A stretch of DNA of 21,196 bases, from positions 1-21,196 of the forward strand of contig CALGCG010000088.1 of assembly GCA_937884485.1 (NCBI GenBank), in the 5' to 3' direction. Of this stretch, positions 1 through 6,655 are shown one piece after another. The notes beneath the pieces are model-generated. The model saw only the letters and a list, made by a program, of their open reading frames with translations, did not search any database and was not told the origin of the DNA. The DNA comes from an uncultured Bacteroidales bacterium. Lineage in GTDB: Bacteria > Bacteroidota > Bacteroidia > Bacteroidales > P3. The translations under genes and the position numbers were made by a program. How positions within the stretch are numbered: the first letter of the stretch is position 1; each line of letters opens with the position of its first letter.

Positions 1-56
1 CAGATACACAACAGATGCTCTGCCAATCAACACAGATAGAGGAAGGTGAATACAAC

Positions 57-385
57 GTGAAGAAAGTAATGGTCTTAGGCGCATCGTTTCTTCAGTCCTT
101 TGTAATCAATAAAGTAAAACAGATGGGGCATTTCTGCATTGCACTTGATGGAAATCCCGCAAGTGAAAGCTTTGCTCTGGCGGACAAAAGCTATGCCTGC
201 AGCACAACAGATATGGACGAGGTCCTGCGAATTGCCCGTGAGGAGCAGATCGACGGCATTATGACCTATGCCTCCGACGTGGCAGCGCCTACGGCGGCCT
301 ATGTTGCAGAGAAGATGGGCCTGAACTTTGCAGGCGGCTATGAGTCCGTGTCCATCCTGCAGGACAAGGGCCGTTTCCGCGCCTT
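57..385 (+). CDS. ATP-grasp family enzyme, N-terminal part only (probable bacterial gene, truncated)
   Basis: The product begins as a Rossmann-like pre-ATP-grasp fold: a KKVMVLGASFLQ strand-loop, then ALDGNPASESFALADKSY, then a segment with IDGIMTYASDVAAPTAAYVAE and finally LQDKGRFRA, the spot where ATP-grasp proteins have the D-K-x-x-F/M-R motif that opens the ATP-binding domain. ATP-grasp enzymes join a carboxylate to an amine or similar nucleophile using ATP. Here only about 109 residues remain; everything after DKGRFRA is unrelated phage sequence, so the catalytic part is missing. I chose GTG at 57 because a purine-rich AGGAAGG lies about 8 bases upstream; ATG at 69 is an alternative, and ATG at 15 lacks a good ribosome site. 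It is the only convincing plus-strand gene here. The exact substrate cannot be told. Similar proteins are common in bacterial surface-polysaccharide loci, which would fit a host gene. Confidence 0.75.
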
Positions 386-386
386 G
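367..386. other. Junction between phage tail-fibre gene and ATP-grasp gene
   Basis: Reading plus, this stretch still gives the expected ATP-grasp residues (K-G-R-F-R-A). Reading minus, it still gives plausible fibre residues (A-Q-G-A-E-T-A-L). The two genes run into each other tail to tail, so the breakpoint can only be placed somewhere in these roughly 20 bases, and up to that much microhomology may be shared. No clear target duplication, integrase site or transposon end is visible. It may be a biological recombination point or a chimera made during amplification or assembly. Confidence 0.7.
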
Positions 387-557
387 CGCCCGATCTTTCT
401 CAGCGTCCGTGTAGGCTTTCATCTCCTCACGCATCGCAGCGTCGGCATCGGCACGGTTCTGCTCTTCTGTGCTGATGGCCTCCTGGTTGGGGAATACCTG
501 GTCAAGACGCTCTTGCACCTCGGGGCCGGTATTGTTCAAGTCATAATTTGTTGCCAT
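374..557 (-). CDS. Tail-fibre or tail-appendage protein, N-terminal fragment
   Basis: From ATG at 557 the protein reads MATNYDLNNTGPEVQERLDQVF, then a polar repeat-like segment rich in A, E, D and R (RADADAAMREEMKAYTDAEKDRAQGAETAL). This resembles the N-terminal collar and coiled-coil start of Bacteroidales phage fibre proteins, which carry AxxE/R heptads before the receptor-binding part. About 60 residues remain before the junction; the receptor-binding region is lost. The frame stays open further into the ATP-grasp sequence, but that is antisense coincidence. It lies 13 bases after the preceding gene, at the 3' end of the head operon. An upstream in-frame ATG at 650 lies inside the previous gene and was not used. 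Confidence 0.55.
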
Positions 558-570
558 ATCTTTCTGTCTT

Positions 571-1071
571 TTATTTATCCTCGTAATCTTCTGGGCTTTT
601 GTGTACGCGCAGCTGGCGGCCCTCGCTGTCCACGATGGGCTGCTGCTCACTGGTGCGCAGATTCAGCCATGCCGTGTTCACGTCGCTGCCATACACTCTC
701 CTGTATTGCACATGGGCATTAGAGGCGCACCCGCAGCCGCCGGGGATGTGCGGGCAGGGATCATCGGTGACGAAGGCCAGCATCTGGATGTCTATCTCCT
801 CACGCTGTCCGCTGCCCATGTCGCTGTCTGTTACGCAGTAGTGGCAGTAGGCTTTCAGTGGACCAACCAGCCCGGCGGTAGGCACCAGCATGAAGAAATT
901 ACCGTCCTCGTCGTGGAGCATGTCGGCACGGTCGATGGTGACGGGCGTGTCGGGTATGCCGCCGTGAACGACCACGCGGAAGGGGTCGGTCTGCTGGTCG
1001 AAGTCCTCATGCGTGATGGTGACCTGGAACTTGGCGGTGTCGCCTTGCTGTATGATTCTGTCTTTATCCAT
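571..1071 (-). CDS. Unknown phage structural-region protein, beta-rich with Cys cluster
   Basis: 166 residues starting MDKDRIIQQGDTAKFQVTITHEDFD. The first 100 residues alternate short hydrophobic strands and polar turns (FRVVVHGGIP, FFMLVPTAGLVG, EIDIQMLAFVTDD), as expected for an Ig-like or beta-sandwich domain, like the N-terminal domains of some baseplate upper proteins. A cysteine cluster follows (CPHIPGGCGCASN), then a polar C-terminus. No catalytic motif is seen. It sits between the head-tail connector and the fibre gene, so a neck, baseplate or fibre-attachment role is a positional inference only. A hairpin repeat and one AGTAAACCC motif occupy its 61-base leader. Confidence 0.6.
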   Translation of the reverse strand: MDKDRIIQQGDTAKFQVTITHEDFDQQTDPFRVVVHGGIPDTPVTIDRADMLHDEDGNFFMLVPTAGLVGPLKAYCHYCVTDSDMGSGQREEIDIQMLAFVTDDPCPHIPGGCGCASNAHVQYRRVYGSDVNTAWLNLRTSEQQPIVDSEGRQLRVHKSPEDYEDK

Positions 1072-1097
1072 ATATCTTTCGGGCGGTTTTGGCGTTA

Positions 1098-1106
1098 GGG
1101 TTTACT
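1098..1106 (-). promoter_or_regulatory. Late-region junction motif AGTAAACCC, copy 1
   Basis: Exact copy, about 27 bases upstream of the start at 1071 and immediately after the hairpin at 1107-1127. No host-type TAnnTTTG box follows it. Confidence 0.5.
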
Positions 1107-1127
1107 CCCGCTGGCAAAACCAGCGGG
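1107..1127 (+). repeat. Hairpin repeat, copy A
   Basis: CCCGCTGG (1107-1114), loop CAAAA, CCAGCGGG (1120-1127), followed by CACACTC. A perfect 8-bp stem. It belongs to a four-member family in this window with the form CCCNNNGGNAAAACCNNNGGGCACA. It lies just beyond the TGA stop of the connector gene at 1133 and has no U-run on the transcribed strand, so it is not a classical terminator. Confidence 0.75.
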
Positions 1128-1132
1128 CACAC

Positions 1133-1450
1133 TCAGACGGCGATGCGGAACGGCTCCAGCTTGAAGTCGATGGTGCCGTAGGGGACGGCGGAGAGGTTGG
1201 TGGTCTCGGTGGGGCTGCGGTGAAGATAGCTGTTGTCTACGAGCAGCTGCCCGGCCTCCAGGATGGGTTCGGGGACGCAGCCGTACTCCTCCATGAGCGA
1301 GGCGACGGTGCTGGCGGGTGTGCCGCCACGGTTGAGCCAGTTTGCGATGATCCATTCAGCCGAGTTGGCGTACTCGGTGAGCAGCGCGTCCTCCTCGTTG
1401 CTGCATAGCCGGGAGTGCTGGCGAATATAGTCCAGTTTCAGAAATTCCAT
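1133..1450 (-). CDS. Head-tail connector protein (HK97 gp6-like)
   Basis: 105 residues from ATG at 1450: MEFLKLDYIRQHSRLCSNEED, a helical body (LLTEYANSAEWIIANWLNRGG), a second helix pair with EEYGCVPEPILEAGQLLVDNSYLHRSP, and a C-terminal SAVPYGTIDFKLEPFR. The layout of short helices with YANSAE...ILxAxxLLVxxxYxxR, ending in a loop before a conserved P-x-G, matches small gp6-like connectors that sit under the portal and tend to follow the capsid gene, as here. The frame is open up to an ATG at 1567, but that extension would translate through the hairpin repeat and give a Pro/Lys-rich low-complexity stretch, so the inner start is preferred. The long 184-base gap to the capsid gene carries the repeat and motif elements. 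Confidence 0.75.
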   Translation of the reverse strand: MEFLKLDYIRQHSRLCSNEEDALLTEYANSAEWIIANWLNRGGTPASTVASLMEEYGCVPEPILEAGQLLVDNSYLHRSPTETTNLSAVPYGTIDFKLEPFRIAV

Positions 1451-1489
1451 AATCTGTTCGTCTTTTACCTTCGGCGATTTTGGGGGCGG

Positions 1490-1498
1490 GGGTTTACT
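1490..1498 (-). promoter_or_regulatory. Late-region junction motif AGTAAACCC, copy 2
   Basis: Exact copy, about 40 bases upstream of the connector start at 1450, again directly after a hairpin repeat. The bases that follow (CCAAAATCGCC) also resemble those after copy 1 (CCAAAACCGCC), so the shared module is longer than the 9-mer. Confidence 0.5.
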
Positions 1499-1544
1499 TT
1501 TCCCCGTCGGCAAAACCGACGGGCACAGTGACCGCGGGGAAAAG
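1497..1544 (+). repeat. Hairpin repeat, copy B, with nested outer stem
   Basis: Core stem CCCGTCGG (1503-1510), loop CAAAA, CCGACGGG (1516-1523). Compared with copy A the inner stem is GTC/GAC instead of GCT/AGC, so both sides changed together and pairing is kept. A second inverted pair, CTTTTCCCC (1497-1505) with GGGGAAAAG (1536-1544), could form a competing outer stem. It lies in the non-coding gap between the capsid and connector genes. Confidence 0.7.
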
Positions 1545-1634
1545 AAAGAGCCCGCAGGCACGGTCATGGCTGTTGCTTTTGCATCGCCGCCGTCCTACGG
1601 GCAATCATCAAGAACTATGAACTTGATTTCAGGA

Positions 1635-2861
1635 TTACGCAGTTTCCTGCTCCTCCACAATCTTCAGCAGCTTGAAGGCCTTCGGTGCGCTGTTGTCGGC
1701 TCCACCGTTGATCTTGTGGCTGAGCTCGGTGGCCGAGAAGTCGGTGTTGAGCGTGAAGACGGTGCTGTTGCGACCAGCCACGGCGGCACTTGTCGAATCG
1801 ACCGAGAAGCGCACCTCGCCATGCTGCTGCACTGCCAGGTACTCGAAGAAGCCGATACCGATGTAGCGGTCGGAAGACTTCACGTACTGGCCGGAGCCGT
1901 TCAGCTCGCCGTTGATGTGGCCACTGGTGATGTAGTTGTAGCCAGCCAGCTTGCCGTCCTTGATCACAGCGTCGGTGTTTCCCTTGAAGTCGTTGGCGGG
2001 CGTGTACTTCAGCTCGGCCTCAGTCACCTTGTCGATGATGATGGTCGGCTCACCCTCGAAGCCGAGGTCTGCAACGCCAGCGACGGCAGCGGCCAGAGCC
2101 TTGGCAAAGCCGTCGCCCTTGGTGATGGTGCCAGCGGTGACGAGCGAGAACGGGCCCTTGAAGGCGTCGGCCCACTGGGCGTGCGAATAGATACGCTTGG
2201 CCAGCAGGATGTTCAGAGCCTTGCGAATCTTCATGGTGACGAAGGTGAAGAGGTCGAAGGCAGCGTTGTCGATGGCCTTGTTGCTGACGGCAACGGCCAG
2301 GGCGACGCGCTCCGAGACGGCCTTGATGTTGGTGAAGTTCAGAGCCTGCTCCTCAATCTGAGCGACCTCGTTTGCAACGCTGGCCACCACGTCGTCGGCA
2401 CTGATAGGCCACAGGTTGTCACCGACCACACCCGTCAGGATGGTCACACCGGCAGGAAGGGTCGTGCCCTCAACCTTCGTGTCCATTACGTCATGGATGG
2501 TGATGGGGATGGCACCGCTGGCGTAGATGTTGGCGGTGGCGTTCTGGTCAGTACCCGAGGTGACGGGGTTGAGCAGCACGGTGGTAGCGTTGGCACGCTT
2601 CTGCTGCACGTCCTTCAGGTACTCACGCAGCTGCTGGTTCTTGTTCTCGCTTTCGCGGATGCCAGCCACGGTGGCTTCGTCGGCATACATCTTGATGCTG
2701 CGCTGGTTGGTTTCAAACTCGCGCTTCAGCTGCTCCTCCTGGACTTTCTCCTCGGCGGTCAGTTCACGCTTCTCCTTCTCGGCCTTGTCGTACATGGCGG
2801 CAAAGCTGTCCTGAATCTCGCGGTTGCGAGACATCAGTTGCATAATTTCCTTTTTGTTCAT
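1635..2861 (-). CDS. Major capsid protein, HK97 fold
   Basis: 408 residues. Residues 1-85 form a charged helical region (MNKKEIMQLMSRNREIQDSF...EKEKRELTAEEKVQEEQLKREF), typical of the delta/scaffolding domain removed by the prohead protease in HK97-type capsids. After about residue 95 come capsid-like segments: IPITIHDVMDTKVEGTTL with LPAGVTILTGVVGDNLWPI, then EVAQIEEQALNFTNIKAVSERVALAVAVSNKAIDN (P-domain spine helix and E-loop neighbourhood), then ALNILLAKRIYS, the A-domain GFEGEPTIIIDKVTEAEL, and a C-terminal YIGIGFFEYLAVQQHGEVRFSVD. The protease gene is directly upstream (23-base gap) and the connector downstream, the usual neighbours. It builds the icosahedral shell. A long open frame on the opposite strand across this gene is a shadow. 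Confidence 0.88.
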   Translation of the reverse strand: MNKKEIMQLMSRNREIQDSFAAMYDKAEKEKRELTAEEKVQEEQLKREFETNQRSIKMYADEATVAGIRESENKNQQLREYLKDVQQKRANATTVLLNPVTSGTDQNATANIYASGAIPITIHDVMDTKVEGTTLPAGVTILTGVVGDNLWPISADDVVASVANEVAQIEEQALNFTNIKAVSERVALAVAVSNKAIDNAAFDLFTFVTMKIRKALNILLAKRIYSHAQWADAFKGPFSLVTAGTITKGDGFAKALAAAVAGVADLGFEGEPTIIIDKVTEAELKYTPANDFKGNTDAVIKDGKLAGYNYITSGHINGELNGSGQYVKSSDRYIGIGFFEYLAVQQHGEVRFSVDSTSAAVAGRNSTVFTLNTDFSATELSHKINGGADNSAPKAFKLLKIVEEQETA

Positions 2862-2884
2862 GTCTGCTTAAACGTTTAAGGGGG

Positions 2885-3715
2885 TTAATAAATAATGTCT
2901 TCGATTTCTCTGTTCATCAGCGAAAGACGGTTGCGGCGCATACGCATGACGGCCACGGCCTCGCGCTCGCGCTGTTCTTTCGCCTCCAGTGCCTCGCGCT
3001 CTGCCTTTTCGCGGGCCTCGCGCTCCTCGTCGGTCTCTCCACCTTCGCCCTCGCCTTTCTTGTCGGGGTCATCGTCAGTGTTCTGCTCACGCTTCAGCTG
3101 GGCCTCGATGGCCTCGTTGATGCGGTCGCCCTGTTCACGCACGCCGACGGTGGTCTGCTCGTAAGCGGGGTGGGTCACTACGCTCACGTCGTAGAGGGCG
3201 GTTATGCGCTTCACATGGCGCACCCAGATTTCCTTCTTGCCCGTCTCTTCGTCGCGCATACGCTCATAGCTCACGCCGTTCTCGGAGTCTTCCCAATCGT
3301 CCTCGAAGGCGAAGCTCATGCCGTCGATGTCGCCGCGCTTGATGAGTTCCAGCGTATCGTCGGCGGTGGTGGTGTTAGGCAGGTCGCAGTCGCAGTCCAC
3401 GCCGTCGGCACGGAGTTCGAGCTTCAGCGTGTCTTTGTCGCTGTTGCGGTAGCGGCCAAGGATGCACGACACGTCGTTGCGGTGGTTGGTGTTCAGCACG
3501 ATGTCGCTCTTCTGCATGACTTCGGCTGAGATACAGCCAGGCTCCAGCACCTCGTACACCTCGCGGTAGTCGCTCCAGGGCGTGAGGTTGTTAGAGCGCA
3601 CACCGAACACGATGGGCCGTCCGGCTATGCGTCGGCTGGCGGTCTGCCCCTCCTGCGGCTCGCGTATTTGCAAGCCGCAGTTCTGTGTAGGGATAAATCT
3701 TACTTGTTTGCTCAT
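2885..3715 (-). CDS. HK97-type prohead protease with charged C-terminal tail
   Basis: 276 residues. The first 180 form the serine-protease domain: RIAGRPIVFGVRSN (28-41), the EPGCI strand (58-62), LNTNHRND with probable catalytic His78, a Leu/Arg-rich strand pair around 85-110, and IDGMSFAF with probable nucleophile Ser134, then ITALYDVSVVTHPAYEQT. This order (E-P-G, N-H-x-x, G-M-S-F) is characteristic of the HK97 prohead protease, which cleaves the capsid scaffold domain during maturation. From about 190 to 276 the chain is nearly all Glu, Lys, Arg and Ala, ending in MNREIEDIIY. This looks like a helical scaffold-like extension fused to the protease. The capsid gene follows at once. Confidence 0.87.
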   Translation of the reverse strand: MSKQVRFIPTQNCGLQIREPQEGQTASRRIAGRPIVFGVRSNNLTPWSDYREVYEVLEPGCISAEVMQKSDIVLNTNHRNDVSCILGRYRNSDKDTLKLELRADGVDCDCDLPNTTTADDTLELIKRGDIDGMSFAFEDDWEDSENGVSYERMRDEETGKKEIWVRHVKRITALYDVSVVTHPAYEQTTVGVREQGDRINEAIEAQLKREQNTDDDPDKKGEGEGGETDEEREAREKAEREALEAKEQREREAVAVMRMRRNRLSLMNREIEDIIY

Positions 3716-3737
3716 GTCAACTGAAATTATTCGTTAC

Positions 3738-3851
3738 TTATCGGTCGTATTCGCGTGCGGGGTTTACTGCACGGCGCACGTTGGGGTTTCGCTTGCGCTG
3801 GACTTCACGCTCCAGGGCTTCGATTTCCGCTTTTGTCGGGTTGGGTGTCAT
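3738..3851 (-). CDS. Small basic ORF, 37 residues
   Basis: Starts at ATG 3851 (MTPNPTKAEIEALEREVQRK) and ends RRAVNPAREYDR, stop TAA at 3738. The central part is a short amphipathic helix with heptad-like spacing. It fills the gap between the HU-like gene and the protease on the same strand with close spacing, which supports real coding, but it is too short to assign by eye. One AGTAAACCC motif lies inside it and encodes A-V-N-P, so the ORF could instead be chance translation of a leader element. Confidence 0.4.
   Translation of the reverse strand: MTPNPTKAEIEALEREVQRKRNPNVRRAVNPAREYDR
3760..3768 (-). promoter_or_regulatory. Late-region junction motif AGTAAACCC, copy 3
   Basis: Exact copy about 45 bases upstream of the protease start. 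It is flanked by CGTGC and GCACG, which could place the motif in the loop of a small hairpin. It lies within the possible 37-aa ORF. Confidence 0.45.
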
Positions 3852-3891
3852 TTTCTAAACATTACTTATCATTCATTTTGCCGTCTCATGT

Positions 3892-4380
3892 TTACCCTTC
3901 CAAGTCTGACTGACCGCCGCCGCCAGCGCCCTGCTGGTTGTCATCGTCGCCCGTGTCAGTGGTCGTGCCGTTGTTGTCGCTCTCGGCAGCCTCCTTTGCC
4001 GTAGCCCACGCCAGCTTTGCACCTGCAATGGCTGTGTTGATTTCGGTGCTCGGACGGTAGGCCACGCGCTTGGTCAGTCCGTCAAGCGTCTGCTCATCCT
4101 CCGTCTCAGTCCAGTGGCTGCTGATGGCGGGGTAGAGTCGGCCAATCTGGTCGAGGTCAACAATCTTGCCGTTCTTGAGCGCGTCGCGTACTGCGTCGAG
4201 AGCCAGCCCGAAAGCCAGTGCCAGCTCCTTCGGGTGGAGCGTCGTGTTGTTCGCTGCCTGTGCGCAGATGTCGTCGAATGTGGCTACGCCGTTAGCGATG
4301 GCGCGACTGGCGAAACCGTTTACTTTCGTGCGAAGGTTCTTGTTGGCCACCTTCTTGACCTTCAGTGTTAATTGTGCCAT
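3892..4380 (-). CDS. HU-like DNA-binding protein (Bacteroidales type)
   Basis: 162 residues. It begins MAQLTLKVKKVANKNLRTKVNGFASRAIANGVATFDDICAQAA, then LHPKELALAFGLALDAVRDALKNGKIVDLDQIGRLYPAIS. The helical hairpin and G-K-I-V-D-L-x-x-I-G-R-L motif match the divergent IHF/HU-like domain widespread in Bacteroidales, where the G-x-x-V-x-L-x-x-x-G-x-F/L turn opens the DNA-binding arm. The C-terminal 40 residues are low complexity, Ser/Asp/Thr/Gly-rich with a GGGGQ stretch. Members of this family often lie in phage and mobile-element operons. Here it lies between glycosyltransferase and capsid genes, so a role in genome packaging or regulation is possible. The 93-base leader contains several ACGTAA/TAACG repeats of unknown meaning. 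Confidence 0.72.
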   Translation of the reverse strand: MAQLTLKVKKVANKNLRTKVNGFASRAIANGVATFDDICAQAANNTTLHPKELALAFGLALDAVRDALKNGKIVDLDQIGRLYPAISSHWTETEDEQTLDGLTKRVAYRPSTEINTAIAGAKLAWATAKEAAESDNNGTTTDTGDDDNQQGAGGGGQSDLEG

Positions 4381-4456
4381 ATCGTTACGTCAATTTTAAT
4401 TTGTCCTTACGTTATTTTTCGTTTCACGTTACGTTAATCGTATTTTTTCGTGCGTT

Positions 4457-4465
4457 GGGTTTACC
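4457..4465 (-). promoter_or_regulatory. Late-region junction motif, one-base variant (GGTAAACCC)
   Basis: Near-identical copy just past the GT4 stop and about 75 bases upstream of the HU-like start. There is no strong hairpin beside this copy. Confidence 0.35.
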
Positions 4466-4473
4466 AATCGAAA

Positions 4474-5367
4474 TTACTTCTTGGCGTGGTTTTCTTCGTA
4501 ATAGTCCAAGTATTTCCCGGCCGCATTTTGGATGCTCAGGTGTTCAAGAGCGTACTCGCGGCTCCATGCCGCCAGCATCGGGGTGTACTTCTGCATTTCC
4601 TGTATGAAGGATTGCTCGTCGTACTTCAGGCGGCTGGAACGGCCCGAGCAGTTGTGCGACATTGCCCGCCCGATGCTATCCGGCGTCAGCAGACCGTCGC
4701 CAAGGTACTCGTTCATATAATCGCGAAAATCATAGACCAACACACAGCGACCGCATGCCATTGCGTCGTAGGCCGAGCGGCCCAAACCAACCACGAGATC
4801 AGCCTGGCAGATGACATCCTCAATCGCCCACACGTTGTCGGTGTACTTGTTGCACTTCAGGAACTTCACGCCCATCTTCTCGCAGCAGCCACGGATGAAG
4901 TCGTTGGCCGTTTCAGATTGACTCAGCGACAACACCGTGGAGAGCGTCGGAGACACGGGTTTCTTCGGATAGAACCGCTCGCAGTTGATGCCGTTGGGGA
5001 TGACGATAGAATCAAAGCCAAACTCTTTCAGGTGGGCTTTGACCTCCTCTGACACGGCAACGTGGGCATCGGCGAAGGGCGACGGCTGCTCCAGTTCGGG
5101 AATGACCCCGTGGCACGTCTGGATGGTATAGCCATGCCGGAACGTCTCTTTCACCGCCGTCGTGTGGTTGGCCAGAACGAGGTCGTAGTGGTCAGCCTGC
5201 ATCCACGGCACACCCTCCTTTTCGAGCATCGCCGAAACTGCGCCGCGCACGACGGCAAAATGCTCCACCGTGTGACCCAACCGCTTCAGTTCCATAGCCA
5301 GGGCGTAGGTGTAGGTTTCGGTGCCACCCGTCTGAGCGAGATAGTGTGTTGCAAGCAGGATTTTCAT
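4474..5367 (-). CDS. Glycosyltransferase, GT-B fold, GT4-like
   Basis: 297 residues. The N-terminus has the GT4 pattern MKILLATHYLAQTGGTETYTYALA: a first strand, then a Gly-rich loop at 13-16 and a helix with L-K-R-L-G-H. In the middle, HVAVSEEVKAHL then VIPNGINCERFYP (122-134) is the hallmark hinge segment of GT4 enzymes. Near 199-214, AYDAMACGRCVLVYDF occupies the position of the E-x-x-x-x-G-x-P nucleotide-sugar motif, although the usual glutamate is not at its normal place. It is shorter than most GT4 enzymes (350-400 residues). It would transfer a sugar from an activated donor; the acceptor is unknown. It lies inside the head-gene run, 47 bases after another glycosyltransferase and upstream of the HU-like gene. 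Targets could be virion protein, host surface glycan or modified DNA. Confidence 0.75.
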   Translation of the reverse strand: MKILLATHYLAQTGGTETYTYALAMELKRLGHTVEHFAVVRGAVSAMLEKEGVPWMQADHYDLVLANHTTAVKETFRHGYTIQTCHGVIPELEQPSPFADAHVAVSEEVKAHLKEFGFDSIVIPNGINCERFYPKKPVSPTLSTVLSLSQSETANDFIRGCCEKMGVKFLKCNKYTDNVWAIEDVICQADLVVGLGRSAYDAMACGRCVLVYDFRDYMNEYLGDGLLTPDSIGRAMSHNCSGRSSRLKYDEQSFIQEMQKYTPMLAAWSREYALEHLSIQNAAGKYLDYYEENHAKK

Positions 5368-5414
5368 TGCTTTTCGTCGGTGTTTTTACTTTTTCGGTGT
5401 CATCATGCGTTTTT

Positions 5415-6152
5415 TTATTGTTTACTCCACAATTCCTCATTCTGCTTCAGCCACTCGGCCTGACTCTTCATGTCGTTCTTCCGCCACGAGCCACCCTTGT
5501 AGTGAACATAGTAGTCGTCAAGGCGGATAATGTTGCGGGCGACAAGCTGCGGCTTGGTGCGCATGATGTCCTCAAGCATGGCCGCGCCGGTGTCGTACCA
5601 GTTTCCGCGCACATTCCGGGTTGCGCCTGCAACTGCCCAGCACCGCTTCGGGTCGTAGTAGCGAGCGCCGTTGGCCGTCAGCAGCGGCACGTTGATGTAG
5701 CACAGGAACGGAAGCATACGGGGGATGTCAAACTGGTTGCCTTTTTGATGCCACTGTATGCGGCCCACGCTGGCATATTCCTCCTGCCACAGTGGGCTTG
5801 GGTCTTGCCGGAGCAAAATGTCGCTTTCCACGAGGATGAAGCCGTCGGGCAACAGCTCCCATAACTTCTGCACGCTGGCGATGTGCTTCAGCGAGCCGTA
5901 GTTGCTCAGCTTGGCTATGTCCCAGCATTTTTCGGGGAATGAAGCCAGCAGTTCGTCGAAGTCGATGAGCTGGCCTTGGGTGTTGTCGATGCGCTTAACG
6001 CCAGCCATGCGTTTTTTGAACGGCAGTTCGTCGCTGTTGTCGAAGACCACGACGGGCCACTGGCATCCGGTCTTTCGGAGGCTCATAATGCACGCCTCAG
6101 TGAGTTCGGGCGTGTTGTAGTGCACGATGGCGATGGTCTGTCTTTTCTTCAT
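5415..6152 (-). CDS. Glycosyltransferase-like protein, GT-A fold, GT2-like
   Basis: 245 residues. It opens MKKRQTIAIVHYNTPELTEACIMSL, the typical start of GT2 enzymes (strand, Y-N-x-x-x-L-x-x-C-I-x-S-L helix), then WPVVVFDNSDE (32-42). NYGSLKHIASVQKLWELLP precedes FILVESDILL (105-114), where E109-S110-D111 occupies the D-x-D metal/nucleotide position. WAVAGATRNVRGNWYDTGAAML follows, with a C-terminal DDYYVHYKGGSW whose late histidine is common in this fold. Its ATG overlaps the stop of the upstream gene by four bases (6149-6152), so it is translationally coupled to the phage operon rather than a stray insertion. The substrate cannot be read from sequence. Confidence 0.72.
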   Translation of the reverse strand: MKKRQTIAIVHYNTPELTEACIMSLRKTGCQWPVVVFDNSDELPFKKRMAGVKRIDNTQGQLIDFDELLASFPEKCWDIAKLSNYGSLKHIASVQKLWELLPDGFILVESDILLRQDPSPLWQEEYASVGRIQWHQKGNQFDIPRMLPFLCYINVPLLTANGARYYDPKRCWAVAGATRNVRGNWYDTGAAMLEDIMRTKPQLVARNIIRLDDYYVHYKGGSWRKNDMKSQAEWLKQNEELWSKQ

Positions 6153-6655
6153 AGGTCGAAATATTTGCGGATGTTGAACTTGCCGTCCTCGTCACGGAGA
6201 TCGTTCAGTGCAAGTTGGTAGATGGCGGCCAGCATTTCCTCGCTGGTGGCTGGATGGCTGGGCGAACCGATGATGCGCTTCAACGTGTCGAAATTGTCCG
6301 ACTGTATCCTGCACATGTCAGTGAGCAATGCCCAGCGGTTGAAGTATGGCGGCTCGTCGGTGGTCATGCCTGCATTTCGTAGCATTTCTTCCAGCTTTTC
6401 TAATTCCCATCTGGGTTTTGGCGACATTCCATCCACGATGGCTCGCGCCTCCTGTTCGTTCAGATAGTTGCGACATTCTTGACTTTTGTCGCCGTCGAGA
6501 ATGGCGATGGCCTGGGCTGCAATGTCAGGCTCGTAGGCGATAAGCCAGCGCATGACACGCTGCACCATTTCACCCATTCGGGTCATGTCGCCGCTGTTGA
6601 TGGCCGCTTCGTAGCGGCTGAGAAATTGCTGATAAAGTTCTTCTGCTGTTGTCAT
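6149..6655 (-). CDS. Unknown helical phage protein in head-gene cluster
   Basis: 168 residues, strongly helical: MTTAEELYQQFLSRYEAAINSGDM, a helix with VQRVMRWLIAYEPDIAAQAIAIL, NYLNEQEARAIVDGMSPKPRWELEKLEEML, then EPPYFNRWALLTDMCRIQSDNFDTLKRII, and a C-terminus similar to NIRKYFDL. I recall a Bacteroidales phage family with the same run (N-Y-L-x-x-x-E-A-x-x-I-V-x-x-M-x-P-K, then E-P-Y/F-N-x-W-A-L), possibly DUF7841, but this is memory rather than a search. No enzyme motif is visible. Four-base overlaps at both ends tie it to the head-tail adaptor upstream and the GT2-like gene downstream. It starts at an AAGGAACTATG site. Confidence 0.6.
   Translation of the reverse strand: MTTAEELYQQFLSRYEAAINSGDMTRMGEMVQRVMRWLIAYEPDIAAQAIAILDGDKSQECRNYLNEQEARAIVDGMSPKPRWELEKLEEMLRNAGMTTDEPPYFNRWALLTDMCRIQSDNFDTLKRIIGSPSHPATSEEMLAAIYQLALNDLRDEDGKFNIRKYFDL

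Noticed and set aside
374..1071. Diversity-generating retroelement target in the fibre region
   Set aside because: The fibre C-terminus is missing and no reverse transcriptase or template repeat is visible.
1451..1567. N-terminal extension of the connector gene
   Set aside because: It would translate the hairpin repeat and a Pro/Lys stretch; the inner ATG gives a normal connector length.
1566..2879. 437-residue open frame on the plus strand
   Set aside because: Antisense shadow of the major capsid gene; its sequence is Val/Leu/Asp/Gly low-complexity typical of a reversed GC-rich gene, and the minus strand gives a clear capsid protein.
4381..4445. Multiple ACGTAA/TAACG strings in the HU-like gene leader
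   Set aside because: Short and AT-rich, with no regular spacing; too weak to call an operator array.
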